NCBI GenBank assembly: GCA_900169235.1
Contig: FWCC01000174.1
Location: forward strand, 248,001 to 312,000
DNA from: Zarea fungicola
Lineage: Eukaryota > Ascomycota > Sordariomycetes > Hypocreales > Cordycipitaceae
Direction: 5' to 3'
DNA length: 64,000 nucleotides
This document shows, in pieces, positions 11,383-22,623 of this stretch (the stretch's first letter is position 1; every line of letters begins with the position of its first letter). Position numbers and translations under genes: made by a program. The notes under the pieces were generated by a model. It made no database searches. It was not told where the DNA came from and saw nothing but the letters and a program-made list of their open reading frames with translations.

Positions 11383-12759
11383 ATCACACCGCCATTATGC
11401 CGAATTGCAGTCGATGCCAGGTTGGGAAGTCATGTGGTATTACTATAGTCTGCTTTTTTTATTAATGTTGTCTTTTTGTTAAATGCCCTTGTACGCTTCA
11501 AGATTACATGGCCAATAAGAGGATGATATGATTGAGACAGAGGGGCTAGGAAGGAGGTGCTGGCCAGCTGCTTCTTGTCATCACTCTGTTTCAATATTGC
11601 TGCTTTGGGCGGAGCCCGAGCAGACTTGAATTGCTTGCTTTTCTTCTTCTCTTTTCGCTTCTTATTTACTGGGGACGTGCACAATCTTGGCAATTGGACA
11701 GCACTCTGGCTTTTCTTGTTTTGTTTTGTTGGCAGATGCATAGTACATCTCCACCCTTGTATTAGAACGGGAGCAGTGTTAGATGTTGTAAATAGACAAA
11801 CAGGAGCGTGGGCAACTACGCAAACTTTCACAGTTTATTAAATCCAATTGGGGCGCGTGGCTGCTTTCTTTTTTCGCGCCTCACTTTTCCGTTCATGTTT
11901 TTGGCTCACGCAGCACCCCTGTCCTGTCAGTTGTACTTTGCAGATGCAGATTATACGTCTCGTCACAAAAGAGGCGTCTGTGACCTGCATGCAGTGTGAT
12001 GGTGTGGTGCAGGGGCATTTATTTCCTTGGAATGACTGCCACTTTTGCCTATACCGTGCATTTTTATCAAAAAATTGGCTAATAACCGTCTTTGGCTGTT
12101 GTATTCTGAATTTCTATGTGTACTCTACATATTCCACTCGCAATTCTTGCTCAAGGCACGAATTAGATGGCATGTCATCATTCTGGCATGGCCAATGACT
12201 CTTCTATCCTCCCAGACGATGTTCCTTTTCGCAGTGGTTGTCCGCACAGGCACCCTTGCGGGAATGCGGCCTGCAGCCGGCATGCAGCCTGTCTATTGAT
12301 GCATCATGCAAGGCCTGTCGCTGCATCACCCTGGTCACGGGGACGGTCAGCTGTCCCTTCCAATTGATTTGGAAAATCCTGTATCTAAAAAAAAACACGG
12401 CAGAGTCGTTTAGCATGAAAAAGGAAAAACAAAGCAAGGAAAAAAGAAAAGCGTAGACCACAAGTGCCGTCATTCGCTCACATCCACAGTCAACTTCTCT
12501 CATTTTCCCTCTGCCGTCTTTCTCTATTTTTTCTCTAATGGCGCCGGAAGTAGCCGTGGTGTATGCTGAAAGTTGTGACCTTTGTGTGGTTTTCTTGGAG
12601 TGGTGTCACAGCCTGCGCATTCCTGGCATAGCCCGTGTAAATGACGGCTGTGTAAAGACAGCCAAAAAAGACGTAAAAATAAAATAAAAATAAAAGACTC
12701 GCTAAAATGTGATTTATATGCAGTAGATGATTTTTTTCTTGTCTTTTCAATCATCGTCT
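11383..12759. other. Convergent intergenic region, no gene
   Basis: About 1.4 kb between the gluconokinase and BCKDH-E2 stop codons. T-rich and A-rich tracts flank both ends as 3' UTR. Between them, around 11850-12360, is mixed sequence with several TGCATGCAG-like palindromic hexamers but no coding or RNA gene signal that I can support. Confidence 0.4.
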
Positions 12760-14296
12760 TTATCTGAGGTGCATCACCATGACATCAGGCTCTTCCACAA
12801 CGCTGCGCACAATATCGGCCGCGCGCGCCATAGTAGCGCCGTCGACAACGCGGTGGTCGGCGCTCCAGCTAAAGTTGCAAATCTGCTTCTTGACAATGTT
12901 GTCCTGCTCGTCAAAGGCTGGCACGGTGCGCATGCGGCCAATGCCCAGGATGGCCACCTCGCGGTCGACGATGACGGGGCTGAGGTAGGTGCCGCCAATG
13001 TTGCCAATGTTGGAGACGGTGATTGTGCCGCCCGACATGTCGGCAGGCGTGAGCTTGCCCTCCTGGGCGAGGGCCTGGAGGCGGTTCAGCTCGGCGGCGA
13101 TGGAGACGATGTTGAGGGCGCCAACGTTCTTGATGACGGGCACGACGAGACCCTGGGGCGCGTCCATGGCGACGCCAATGTTGTGCTGGGAGCGCATGAC
13201 CAGCGACGGCTTGTTGTTGTTGGCCTGGTCGAGCTCGACGCGTGCGTTGAGGATGGGGAACTGGTAGAGGGCGAGGGAGACGGCTTTGATGATGAAGGGA
13301 AGGTAGGAGAGCTTGGTGAGCTGGCCGTCGTGGGGGTTCTTGGCGAGGACCTTGTTCAGCCGGCCACGGAGGCTGACGAGGTCCGAAAAGTCCACCTCGT
13401 CAGCGTAGAGAAAGTGTGGGATGGTGAGGGATCGAGACATGCTCTTGAACATCATTTGCTGTGTCTGCGTGAGCTGCTGTCTTGTTTCCGTCTGGACGGA
13501 TGTGTCGGACGGCGGCGCCACGGCACCCATGTTTGCTTGGGGGGCAGCATCTCTGTTCTGGACAAATTTGAGAATGTCTTCCTTTGTCACACGGCCGTCC
13601 TTGCCGGTACCGTCAATGTCGTTGATGTCGACATTTTGCTCCTTGGACAGGTGGCGGACCGCGGGGGTCGAGATAGCCGCGCTCTTGCCCTTGGGCTTGG
13701 GTGCGGCGGGGGCGTTTGCGCTCTGTGTAGGCGTAGCGACAGGAGCAGGAGCAGAAAACTGAGCACTCGTAGGCGTAGGAGCCACGGGAACCTCTTCCTG
13801 TGCCACGGGAGCCGGAGCTGCCTCATCGGCTGCAGCACCTTGGATGTCAATGTCGACAAAGGGCTTGCCGACCTTGGCCATCTCGCCGGCCTCGTAGTAG
13901 AGCTTCTTGACGGTGCCGGTGAAGCGGCTGGTGATTTCGACGGAAGCCTTGTCGCTCTGCACCTCACAGAGCGGGGAGAACTCTTCGACACGGGCGCCGG
14001 GCTCGACAAACCACTGGATGACCTCACATTCGACGATCCCTGTTGTGAAGGGCGGGGTGGTGATTAGCCAAGGGCGATGAAAGAAGTCAAGTATAGCTAC
14101 GAATAAAGCTCGAGAGAGAATACGCACCTTCACCAATATCTGCTAATAGGACAGGCTTGACGGCGCACAGGCGTCTGGATTCGGAAAACCATCTGGGGAC
14201 CCCGGATTGTGGTGTTTTGCCCAGGGCGACGCGGCTGACGGCCTTCGAAGCTCCCCATTGCGAGCGTATGGCTCGCGATCCACGCTGAAGAAACAT
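12760..14296 (-). CDS. DBT: Branched-chain 2-oxoacid dehydrogenase E2 (lipoamide acyltransferase), mitochondrial
   Basis: Two exons, 14296-14128 and 14039-12760, joined in phase 1 to give 482 aa. It is the core acyltransferase of the mitochondrial complex that oxidises the keto acids of Val, Leu and Ile. A basic presequence of about 40 residues precedes the lipoyl domain, whose lipoylated lysine sits in QSDKAS (K87). An Ala/Pro linker then leads to the peripheral subunit-binding domain (TPAVRHLSKE..GTGKDGRV). The catalytic domain ends with SADHRVVDG, in which His452 is the expected active-site residue. IVECEVIQWFVEPG just after the splice junction favours the branched-chain enzyme over pyruvate or 2-oxoglutarate E2. 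The length matches human DBT. Head-to-head with ATP10. Confidence 0.93.
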
Positions 14297-15263
14297 GACT
14301 GACGTTCTATTTCCTTTATCCTGATGAAATATGCCGACTGTAAAGAAAGTGATCTTTACGAGAACCAGGTACTGGAAAATAAAAGATCAAAAGAAAAAAA
14401 AATCAGGCCACAAACCAATTGCAGTGGGCAAAGTAGTAATTGTTGTAGAAGGGTACGGCAGTGCGGCTCAAACAGACGCATTCAGTCGGCATTGTTGGTG
14501 ATGGGGAAGAGGGCCCCGCGAATAGCCGAGTCCGGGGCACCGAAGCCACTGGACTGGGCTTAAGCCGACTGCCAAGGGTGCCCTATTGCCTATGCCTACG
14601 TTGACAACGCCATTACTGGTTCCAGGGAGCTTTAGTGGATTCTAGACGCAAACCTAGGCGACTTTAAGCTGTTGGCCATACATTTCCAGCAACTCGTCGG
14701 CCATTTGTGGGGTAATTACAGTCCCTGCCGCCAGGTACATTATTAGGTGATTCGTGCGTCCAAGGTATGTCACTGGCATGGACACTCGAACAGTATACTC
14801 CATCTACCAACTCTGTGTCATGTCTGTAAATACCACGCCCGCAGTAATGATAAGTATCTCGCCAATAATATGTACCTCTAGAATAAAATGAAAACTCAAA
14901 ACTGCACTTGGTAGTTAGTTTACAGTAAGTCGCTTCAAAAACGGCCGAGATCAACGGTAAAGAAAGTAAACGTTTTCTAGTGAGTCTGCAATTGGATAAA
15001 ATAGCGCATTCCAAACATTAGAATAAATACAGACTCGACTAGCAATCATGTTATCAATAGTTATGTGTCGAATAATAAAACGGTAATCGATTTATACGCA
15101 ACCATGACAAGGTTGACCAACATGCGTCAGGCAGAACCGGCCCGCTTTCCGGCCAGGCACCTAGCATGAGCCCCAGAAAAAACTCGATGATACCGGGCTT
15201 CAAGGAGGTAATCAGATGTGGGCACAGTTTTGATCTCAACAATCAACAAAGCATCGAAACGCA
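14297..15263. promoter_or_regulatory. Divergent promoter region BCKDH-E2 / ATP10
   Basis: About 970 bp between two divergent genes for mitochondrial proteins. AT-rich in the middle (14880-15060). No recognised binding-site cluster and no coding signal. Confidence 0.35.
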
Positions 15264-16488
15264 ATGTCGTCACGGCGCATAGGTCTAGCTGCCGCTCGCG
15301 GCCTCACAAGTCGTCTACCACAGCGGATAGGAGCTAGCCCGTTGCTATGCACATGCTGCCAGTGGCACCGCAGCTTCACGGCGACGGGCGCTCCTCTCCG
15401 TGTCAGGCCCGAGAAGCCAGCCACTGGAGCTTCCATGGATCCCAAAAGCCAGGTGTCCGGCCCGGCCATTGAGGCACCGCGGAGCTATGGCAAGCGATTC
15501 GAGGGAAAGTTTACGCCGCAGCCCCTACCCCGGCCGATTGGCATGCCGCTGCCACCCCGCGCTGGCGAGAACACCGGCATCGACAGTCGCACGCGCGAAC
15601 AGCGTAAAAAGGACTTTAGCGATTACGACAAGCATCTCGAGCGCCGAAAGGAGCTGTAAGACGACACCATTTCTCATGTCTATAGACTTGGGGCGGATGA
15701 CTCTCAAGTGCTTTTGGACCGACGTAGCTAACATGAACTTCTTTTCTTCCTCAATCTTTAGTACTGCACAACTGGCACGTCCATACTTTCGCGACTGGAA
15801 TAACCTGAAATACCACGACGGCAAATCCTTCATCGCCCCCCCGCGCCTTTTCAAGGCGGAACTCTCTCTCTTCTTCCCGAATCTCTACGGCCAAACCATT
15901 ATGAAATCCGACAAGGAGCCGCGCGACACCACCCCGCTCCTCACCGGCAAGGCGTCCATCGTTTCCATCTTTAGCAGCCAGTGGGCTGAGAGCCAGGCCG
16001 AGAGCTTCATCTCTCCCAAAGCCAACCCGGAGCTGCAGACGATTCTGGACCGGTACGGCAGCGGAGGGAGTGGCAAGACGCTGGCACAGGTCGTGCGCAT
16101 CAACTACGAGGACAACGCCGGCAAGGCCTGGCTCGTGCGCATGTTCATGGGTTCGCTGCGCAGGCGCTTCCCCGAGCGCGACTGGGACAAGTACTTCCTG
16201 GTGCGCCGCGGCATCACGGACAACATCCGCGAGTCGCTCGGCCTGCTGAATGCAAAGGTCGGCTACACCTGCCTCGTCGACCAGCACTGCCGCATCCGCT
16301 GGGCGGGGAGCGGTGACAGCACACCAGAGGAGATGGAGGGCCTCAACAAGGGCCTCGTCAGGTTGGTGGAGAGCATCAAGGCCGAGGCCCTGCTGCCTGC
16401 AACAGCGCGAGAACAGCCACCTGGCAAAAAGGCCATCGAGGATGCCGCTGAGAAGAGGGGTGCTGAAAAGGCACAACCGTCAGCATGA
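15264..16488 (+). CDS. ATP10: Mitochondrial ATPase complex assembly factor Atp10
   Basis: Two exons, 15264-15655 and 15762-16488, joined in phase 2 to give 372 aa. Atp10 acts at the inner membrane as a chaperone for subunit 6 during assembly of the F0 sector of ATP synthase. The first 40 residues are basic with no acidic residue, as in a presequence. The conserved body lies in exon 2: ARPYFRDWNNLKYHDGK, SIVSIFSSQWAE, then RDWDKYFLVRRGITDNIRESLGL and VGYTCLVDQHCRIRWAGSG. The intron (15656-15761) has donor GTAAGA and branch GCTAAC. The protein is longer than yeast Atp10 (279 aa), mainly through an N-terminal linker and a Lys/Ala-rich tail. The ATG at 15264 is the only one giving a presequence. 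Confidence 0.92.
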
Positions 16489-16726
16489 GTGAAAAGGGAA
16501 GCGGCATGTAAGCGGCATGTAAAACCATTTGTACATTATATTAGAATTGAAACCAAGAACCCCCAAGCCGATAATAGCATATAGGTGCAATCAATACGCT
16601 GATACCCCATCACAATAACAAACTCCAGTGAACGCCGCCATGTGCCAGTCTATGATGTGCTGGAATCTTCTTCCGCCTTTTTATTACTGTCCGTTTTGTC
16701 AACCGACTTTGGCTCCTTTGATCCCT

Positions 16727-17574
16727 TCACATAATGAACCAGAAAAATATGAAACAAAAAGCAATGAAGCAGCCCATAATAATACCATCACGTCTCTTTT
16801 TTGCCGATATCCTGCCAATCAGCGTATTGATTCCCGGTACCTGACTCGCTGCCAGTGTGATCCGGCGCTGAATATTGGACAGCGTCTCGCGTTGTACGAT
16901 GAAGCTGTCGTTGACGGCGTACGCCTGGCTGAGGATGCTGTCCGTCATGTTGTGGCTGTTGTCGATGCGGTTGCGCTCTTCAAGCATGTAATCGGCCTCT
17001 GCAGCCTCGGGGTTGTTGGCGCGGTACTCGTCAATATCGGAGCGGACATTGGTGAGGAGGTTGGCACGGTCGCGCGCCTGCTGGAGCTGGCCGCGCAGCC
17101 GGATTAGATCCTTTTTGTGAGCAGCCAGCTTCTCGCGTAGAAGGGAGAGATTGTTTTGCTTCAGCGCCGACGAGGTGAGCGCAGCTTCCGAATCCAAGAG
17201 CCGGGCAAGCTGGCTGATGGTAGTTTCGCGCTGTGTGTTTGAAAAGGTACCGAGGTTAGCTCTTGCATTTCATCTTGCATTGCATCTGCTGCTGTTTCGG
17301 GACGCGGTTTCGGGTTCGAACCTGTACTAGCAATTCCTCAATCCTCGTCTCTGTTGTGCGCTCTTCTTGCGTCGGCTTTGGTGGTATCGACGCAGCAGCT
17401 GAGAACTGCGAGTATGTGTGAAATAGACTCTCGGTCTGCGTGGCGTCGCGGATTAGTTCTCTTTTTCTCTCGCTTCGACGTGGCCATAGTTCTGGGTCGT
17501 GGTACCTGTGTCTCTAGTGTCCGAGCTTGTTGTCGAAGCTGGGCCCATCCAGCATTTGCTGATGGGGCGGCCAT
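16727..17574 (-). CDS. GOS1: Golgi v-SNARE Gos1 (GOSR1/GS28 family)
   Basis: Three exons: 17574-17506, 17435-17322 and 17230-16727, all joined in phase 0, giving 228 aa (yeast Gos1 is 223). It is a Qb-SNARE in Golgi vesicle traffic. Exon 1 carries WAQLRQQARTLETQ. Exon 2 continues TESLFHTYSQFS, then TRIEELLVQ. Exon 3 has the long helical region, a SNARE motif with YAVNDSFIVQRETLSNIQRR, and a C-terminal membrane anchor (IIMGCFIAFCFIFFWFIM) that ends the protein, as in tail-anchored SNAREs. Introns are 70 and 91 nt. Divergent from the uL29 gene. Confidence 0.93.
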
Positions 17575-18069
17575 GTTAATCCTCGTTATCAGGTGGAAGA
17601 ACGCTGTGTCGTGTCTTGTTCAAGAAGGGGAACAGATCGAGCCAGCCGAAACGGAATGACGACGATGAAACTGGGTCCGCGCCGTCCCTGAGAATCAGAA
17701 CAGGCAAAAGCCGTAACCGGCTTAGCTTGACTCCATGATACGCTAAACCAATTATGATCAAGTGCTGGCAGAATTATTGTCACCGCCTTGGGAGCAAACG
17801 CTCACGTGATGTTCAGCACAAATCCCACCACAGCCAATGAAAATTACCAGCTCTCCTTGAGGAGCAGTGCTGCCAGTAGAACCAGGCCACACCAAAATAG
17901 GCAAAACCCTAGGGCAACTTTTTCCCTGCACCAGTTCTCGGCAAAAATTCTCAGAGTGGGTGGTGCGCCTTACGATCCATCGCGAGTTGCTTCTGACCCT
18001 ACTAATCTCTCTTTTCTTCGAATTCAGCCGACACTACTTCGCACACCTCCATCGAAGCATATATCCAAG
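17575..18069. promoter_or_regulatory. Divergent promoter region GOS1 / uL29, with telobox-like site
   Basis: About 500 bp. At 17903-17913 there is an AAAACCCTAGG sequence that resembles the AACCCTA telobox found in many fungal ribosomal protein promoters (Tbf1/Rap1-type sites). This is a single site and the assignment is by resemblance only. Confidence 0.35.
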
Positions 18070-18963
18070 ATGGTGAGTTGCCCATATACGCCCCTTTTTG
18101 CATTTCATCACTCGACAATGGGAGGGAGGAATTGTTTTCCTGCGCCTCGGGGCTGGACGGCTGGAAGGGTTTGCTCGATACGCAATATCGGTGCACGACG
18201 GCAGAACAAATTTGCGATGAAGATTCACGATTACCATTCCGACCACCAAAGCACAAGAAGCATCTGCAATGATTCGACGGGGGAGGGTTCCATGGCAAAT
18301 TCTTCAGACTTCGGCAGGCACCTACGGCGTTGAATGGACAGGGATGATGGGCGTTTAGTCCAGGATCAACGACAACATCTACGATTTCGACAGCCATCAC
18401 CGATACCCTTGCCAGGAGTCTTGCATGGAAACCCTCGACCTCGACTTGTTACAGACTTGAATCCAGCCCACCGTCAATTAAATTCGACATCGAAATCACG
18501 GGACTATTTTGCTGACCCGATTTTTAATCTAGTCGTCCGCCAAGGTTAAGACTGTCCAGCTCTGGGACAAGAGCAAGGAGGACCTCCTGAAGCAGCTCGG
18601 TGAGCTCAAGTCTGAGCTCGGCCAGCTCCGCATCCAGAAGGTCGTCTCTGCCGGCTCCAAGCTGAACAAGATGTACGTTTTTCTCTTCTCTTCCATACGT
18701 TTCATCAAGTACAAGACTGACATGCATCCAGCCACGATCTCCGCAAGTCGATCGCTCGTGTCCTGACCGTTATCAACGCCAAGCAACGCAGCCAGCTCCG
18801 TCTCTTCTACAAGAACAAGACCTACGCTCCCCTCGACCTCCGCCCCAAGCAGACCCGTGCCATCCGTCGCCGACTATCGCCCGAGGACAAGGCCCGCGTG
18901 CTCGAGAAGACCAAGAAGCGCCAGACTCACTTCCCCCAGCGCAAGTTTGCCATCAAGGCTTAA
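18070..18963 (+). CDS. RPL35: 60S ribosomal protein uL29 (L35)
   Basis: Three exons: 18070-18072, 18533-18672 and 18732-18963, giving 124 aa. It is a large-subunit protein at the exit tunnel rim, where it contacts the signal recognition particle. The first exon is the ATG alone, followed at once by GTGAGT. After a 460-nt intron the reading resumes [21 protein letters not shown]. The second intron (18673-18731) splits the Ile codon of KLNKIHDLRKSI. The C-terminal part has [21 protein letters not shown] and ends [10 protein letters not shown]. The splice after the start codon is required: without it there is no in-frame ATG before SSAKVK. Confidence 0.95.
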
Positions 18964-20182
18964 GCGGCTTGTTTGCTAGTTAAAAAAAATTGTTAAAAAT
19001 CCTTTTCTTTTTAACGGGGCGCAACATGATGAAAGAAAGTGTGACGATGAAAAAAAGCAACACAGCGTAATTTAGGTGTTGATTTGGTTTTTTTTGTGAA
19101 ACTGGAAAGGGAATGAGGACAACAAATTTTTCTTGCCTTGGCAAAGGGAAGAAAGACTTTTTTTTTATATTTTGAGAACGGGGACAAGGCGTGGCGTATC
19201 CTTTTGATTTTCTCTTTTGATATAAGGAAATACAAAGAGGCATCGAAGTTTTTAGCATTCGCATGGCTTCAGAGTCGTACTACTCTTGAGGCTCTCCTTT
19301 GTATCTTGGAAGGGGATGAAAAAGGACTAGCAGGATTTGGGACGTCATTTCTTCTGTTAGTCTGAGCATTAGCTTGTTAGACGACAAGACAGTCTACAGG
19401 TACAATAAAAGGAAAAAAATGAGGTCATGATCCAACCTTGGTGACGCGAGTTACATTGCTTGAGGGATGTACTGTAAAAGAGACTGACTCTGGGCTCCAT
19501 GATGCATCGCGCCGCAGCCCGTTCAATTAACATGTTTCATACAAAAGCATTGAGTGGTTATGAACTTTGCGATTTGTAGTTGAGTGTTTCCAATCAATAA
19601 CTTGTTCGTAAGTGTACTTTCATATGGGAAAGCTGGCTATGGAAGATTGCAGCCAGCCAACTGTATGCATTTTCGATGGCATCCTGCATCAGACGATTGA
19701 AGCATACAATTGGCCATTAATTCTATGACATGACGATAAAGTTAGGTGACAGTCCAATATCTCGCTTACATATATTCGTAGGCGTGATAATGACAACTTG
19801 AGCGCTGCCTTCAATTTTTTGACAATGTAGGGTAGCCGCAATGCTCCAGCAAAGATTTGAGCAACAGCGCTCATATTTTTCTTTTTTTAACAGTTAAAAT
19901 TCAAGATGGTACATGGGAATGCAATTGGCAGTTGGACTTTCTAATTGTTTGTATACTGCTGGCCCTTTCATGGGCAGCTAACCCGCCATCTCAATTCATC
20001 ATGCACCAGTTCTCGTTTCTCACTTGCAAGACACGTGTTTCATATGCGCAGCCGAGACATGATGTCTGCTATAATAAAACAAGTGACATAAAATACTAAA
20101 ACATTATAGAGGCATAATAATACAGACTGAAGTCAAGCTCCATTGTTTCTTGTCAATTTAAAGAATCGATTCGGCGATGAGA
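18964..20182. other. Convergent intergenic region, no gene
   Basis: About 1.2 kb. The first 200 bp are T- and A-rich 3' flank of uL29. The rest is AT-rich without coding composition, RNA gene features or repeats that I can name. Confidence 0.4.
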
Positions 20183-20519
20183 TCACTTGGAATTTCTTCC
20201 AAAGTTACTGTCTTGATGTTAGCATCACAGTGCGACATTAGTACCAGCGACAACTTACTTATGGAAGAACTGGCCAAAGATGCCGAGCTTGGTCTGCTGA
20301 TCAGACATGCTCTGGCGGCGGGCGGCAGACTGGCCCTCGCTGCGATTTCGGGTGAGGCCCTCGTAGGCGGGCATCCAGCCGGAGCTCTACAAGTCCTAGT
20401 ATTAGCCATGCTGCCTTGGAATTAAAAAAAGGACCCGAGGAAAGTGGAAAGCATACTCTGCGGCGAGGCTGCTCGGTAGTGGGAGGAATATCCTGTGGTT
20501 GCTGAGGCTGCTCGCTCAT
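20183..20519 (-). CDS. Small conserved-looking protein of unknown function (71 aa)
   Basis: Three exons inferred: 20519-20457, 20386-20259 and 20207-20183, giving 71 aa. I do not recognise the function. Exon 1 reads MSEQPQQPQDIPPTTEQPRR, hydrophilic and Pro/Gln-rich. Exon 2 has SSGWMPAYEGLTRNRS, then SAARRQSMSDQQTKLGIFGQ. The end is FFHNNFGRNSK. The ARRQSMSDQ stretch followed by a Gly/Phe/aromatic tail resembles very short fungal proteins seen in many Pezizomycotina, from memory and without a name. Introns are 70 and 51 nt with GT-AG ends and fitting phases. In intron 1 the closer AG at 20394 would bring a stop, so the next AG (20387) was chosen. It lies about 2.1 kb upstream of, and divergent from, the zinc regulator gene. 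Confidence 0.6.
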
Positions 20520-22623
20520 GATGGGCAGTGTTTCTGTGGTATCGAAGTTGGGAATGACGAGCGTAGTAGATTGTCACGGGATCCGAATTTGTTCAAGTGA
20601 TGATTACGAGATGAATTCGATGATAAAAGATCAACAGAGAGATGCAGCGTTGATGAGATTGAGGGGGAATAACGAGGATATATATAGCAAGTACCTTAAA
20701 GGCTACGGCGGGGGGAGTTTGGCACGCAAGGGCACGAGGGCACGGGGTCTACAGCGTCATTGCGTAAACGTACTGGCCCTAATAGAATCGGCAGTCGATT
20801 TGGGGATTATAAATGCAGGGCCAGTGTTGTGCACATGAGGGGTAGCTTCTATGGTTTGCTCCCTCTGCAGCAACAGTGTCGATTTGGGGACGGCAGAGTG
20901 CAGCCACGGCGAATCGAGAAACGCTGGCGTAGTGACGGGCCAATGACGCAGAGGGGGATGTGAATTGGAACCCCTCATTTGACTGGGCGAACGGTCTGGA
21001 CACGACGGATAGGGGAATTGATCAGCGGACTGGTAGAGTTTAACAGTGCGAAAATGAGCGAGAAGCACAGTTGGATGGCGATGATGATTTCCTGTGTAAT
21101 GCCAACAGACAGATCTGTCGGGGACATTTTTTCTTAGATCCGTACCTAGGTAGGGCGACTCTGCCCCTGCTCGCGTGCAAGGCCGTACGGAGTACTTGGA
21201 CCATATATGGCCCATTGCGGGGGCGAATAAGTATAGTGGCGGGGCGATGTTTTGCTCCCAGAAGTTGTGAAAGAGTCCGAAGCAGGAGAGAGCATCCTTG
21301 ACTGACTGCGGTGACTGGCAGTTGGACTATATTGAGTGGGCGTAAGCGATGAGAATTGACTGGAGCCTGACTCGTCTTTCTACGTGTGTCTCTGTACTGG
21401 GAATAGTGATGCAAGTGTACATCTTGTAGGTTTTTTTTATTTTTTATTATTTACGCAGAAATTCCACCGAGTGAGTACTACATACTTTGCTTATATGTGT
21501 AATGTAACATGGTCCTTGTTCTACTGTGTTGCATTTATTACACAGGTACAGTATAGTCCCGGCAGTGACATGACACAAGAAGCGCCGGATCGAAGCGGCG
21601 ACTCCAGCGGCCAGACGCCAGCGAGGATCCGCCGCCAGGGCAGGCCGCCAGGGCAGGTCGACCCGGACGGGCAGGTGGGCATAGACAGCCGTACATAGCT
21701 GGCAGCATATTTCCCTCACAGCTGCCAAGAATATAGTCGAGGCATCTACTAGACTTGTCCGTGGTACATGTTTATTGATAGCGGCATTTGAATGTACTTG
21801 GTAATGGGGCTTGGTTTAATTGATTTGTCTACGCTGACACTCCTGTACCTGCTAAAGACTAAATAAAGTACAGCCAGCGCCTGAAAAGCGTGCCACTGCT
21901 GCACCATCTAGTACCAGTGCCAGTGCCTGCAGTGCCTGTAGTGCCTGCCAGCGCAGCGAGGCCAGCCTATCAGGAGACCGACAATGGCGGAACGGCTGCC
22001 CCAGTTTTTCACCGGCTCCACCCTCCACCGGTTGCTCTTTCCATCGTTCTTTGTCCAGAAAAATGTCCACCAGTCCATCCGGGTTCTCACCACCACTCAC
22101 TCGCGACCTCGCCGCCCTGCACTTTTGCGCTCGCCTTGCCTGCGCTGCCCGCTTCGTCGCCATGACTGCTGCCCGCTAGAGCACGTAATTTGGCTGGCCG
22201 TGTCGTCCCAGACACACACGCTAGCCTGGCCCTCAGTTTATCCTCGACATAGTTTCACATTGTTCTTTTTCTTCTATTTCAGCTTACCTGCCCTCCATCC
22301 TCCATTCTCGCCTCGGCTGTCCATAGCTGGCTTTCCGTCCGACACTTGCACGTAAGCCGCCAACAACACCACCAGCGCAGTTTCACTTCTTTTGCCCTCC
22401 AAGCTCTCCCAATCCCCTTGAAAGCTGTCAGCTTATGGAAAACGTTGGCCGGCCTCGGGTCTTTATTTCTCGTCTCATATCACCTGGCCTCGCCGTTTGA
22501 TTGTAGACCGCCCACTGCGCTATACCTGGCAGGCAAAGCCCTTTTTTTATGCTCCCCGGTCTCTCTTCACCATCTTCTATGAATCACCGCTCTTTTTAAT
22601 CCATACCCTTCCTTTACAGAACC
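20520..22623. other. Divergent intergenic region upstream of the zinc regulator
   Basis: About 2.1 kb. The part nearest the zinc-finger gene (about 21850-22620) is C/T-rich and probably a long 5' leader. Around 21912-21948 an AGTGCCTG unit recurs in near-tandem. At 21184-21196 there is a GTACGGAGTAC palindrome of a kind that recurs in other intergenic stretches of this window. No gene was recognised. Confidence 0.4.
21912..21948. repeat. Short minisatellite-like AGTGCCTG repeat
   Basis: Three to four near-tandem copies of an AGTGCC(T)G unit of 9-10 nt, in the leader region of the zinc-finger gene. Short and imperfect; no function is implied. Confidence 0.5.

Noticed and set aside
12727..14067. 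446-codon open frame on the + strand opposite BCKDH-E2
   Set aside because: It mirrors the GC-biased E2 gene; its composition (Val/Leu/Asp/Gly runs) is the reverse-frame shadow of a real coding sequence and matches no family.
15751..16476. 241-codon minus-strand frame over ATP10
   Set aside because: Antisense shadow of ATP10 exon 2.
17305..17330. GGGTTCGAACC, a tRNA B-box-like sequence inside a GOS1 intron
   Set aside because: No A box or acceptor stem at the right distance on either strand.
22418..22430. CCCTTGAAAGC upstream of the zinc regulator as a zinc-response element
   Set aside because: Differs from ACCTTNAAGGT at three positions, including both ends.
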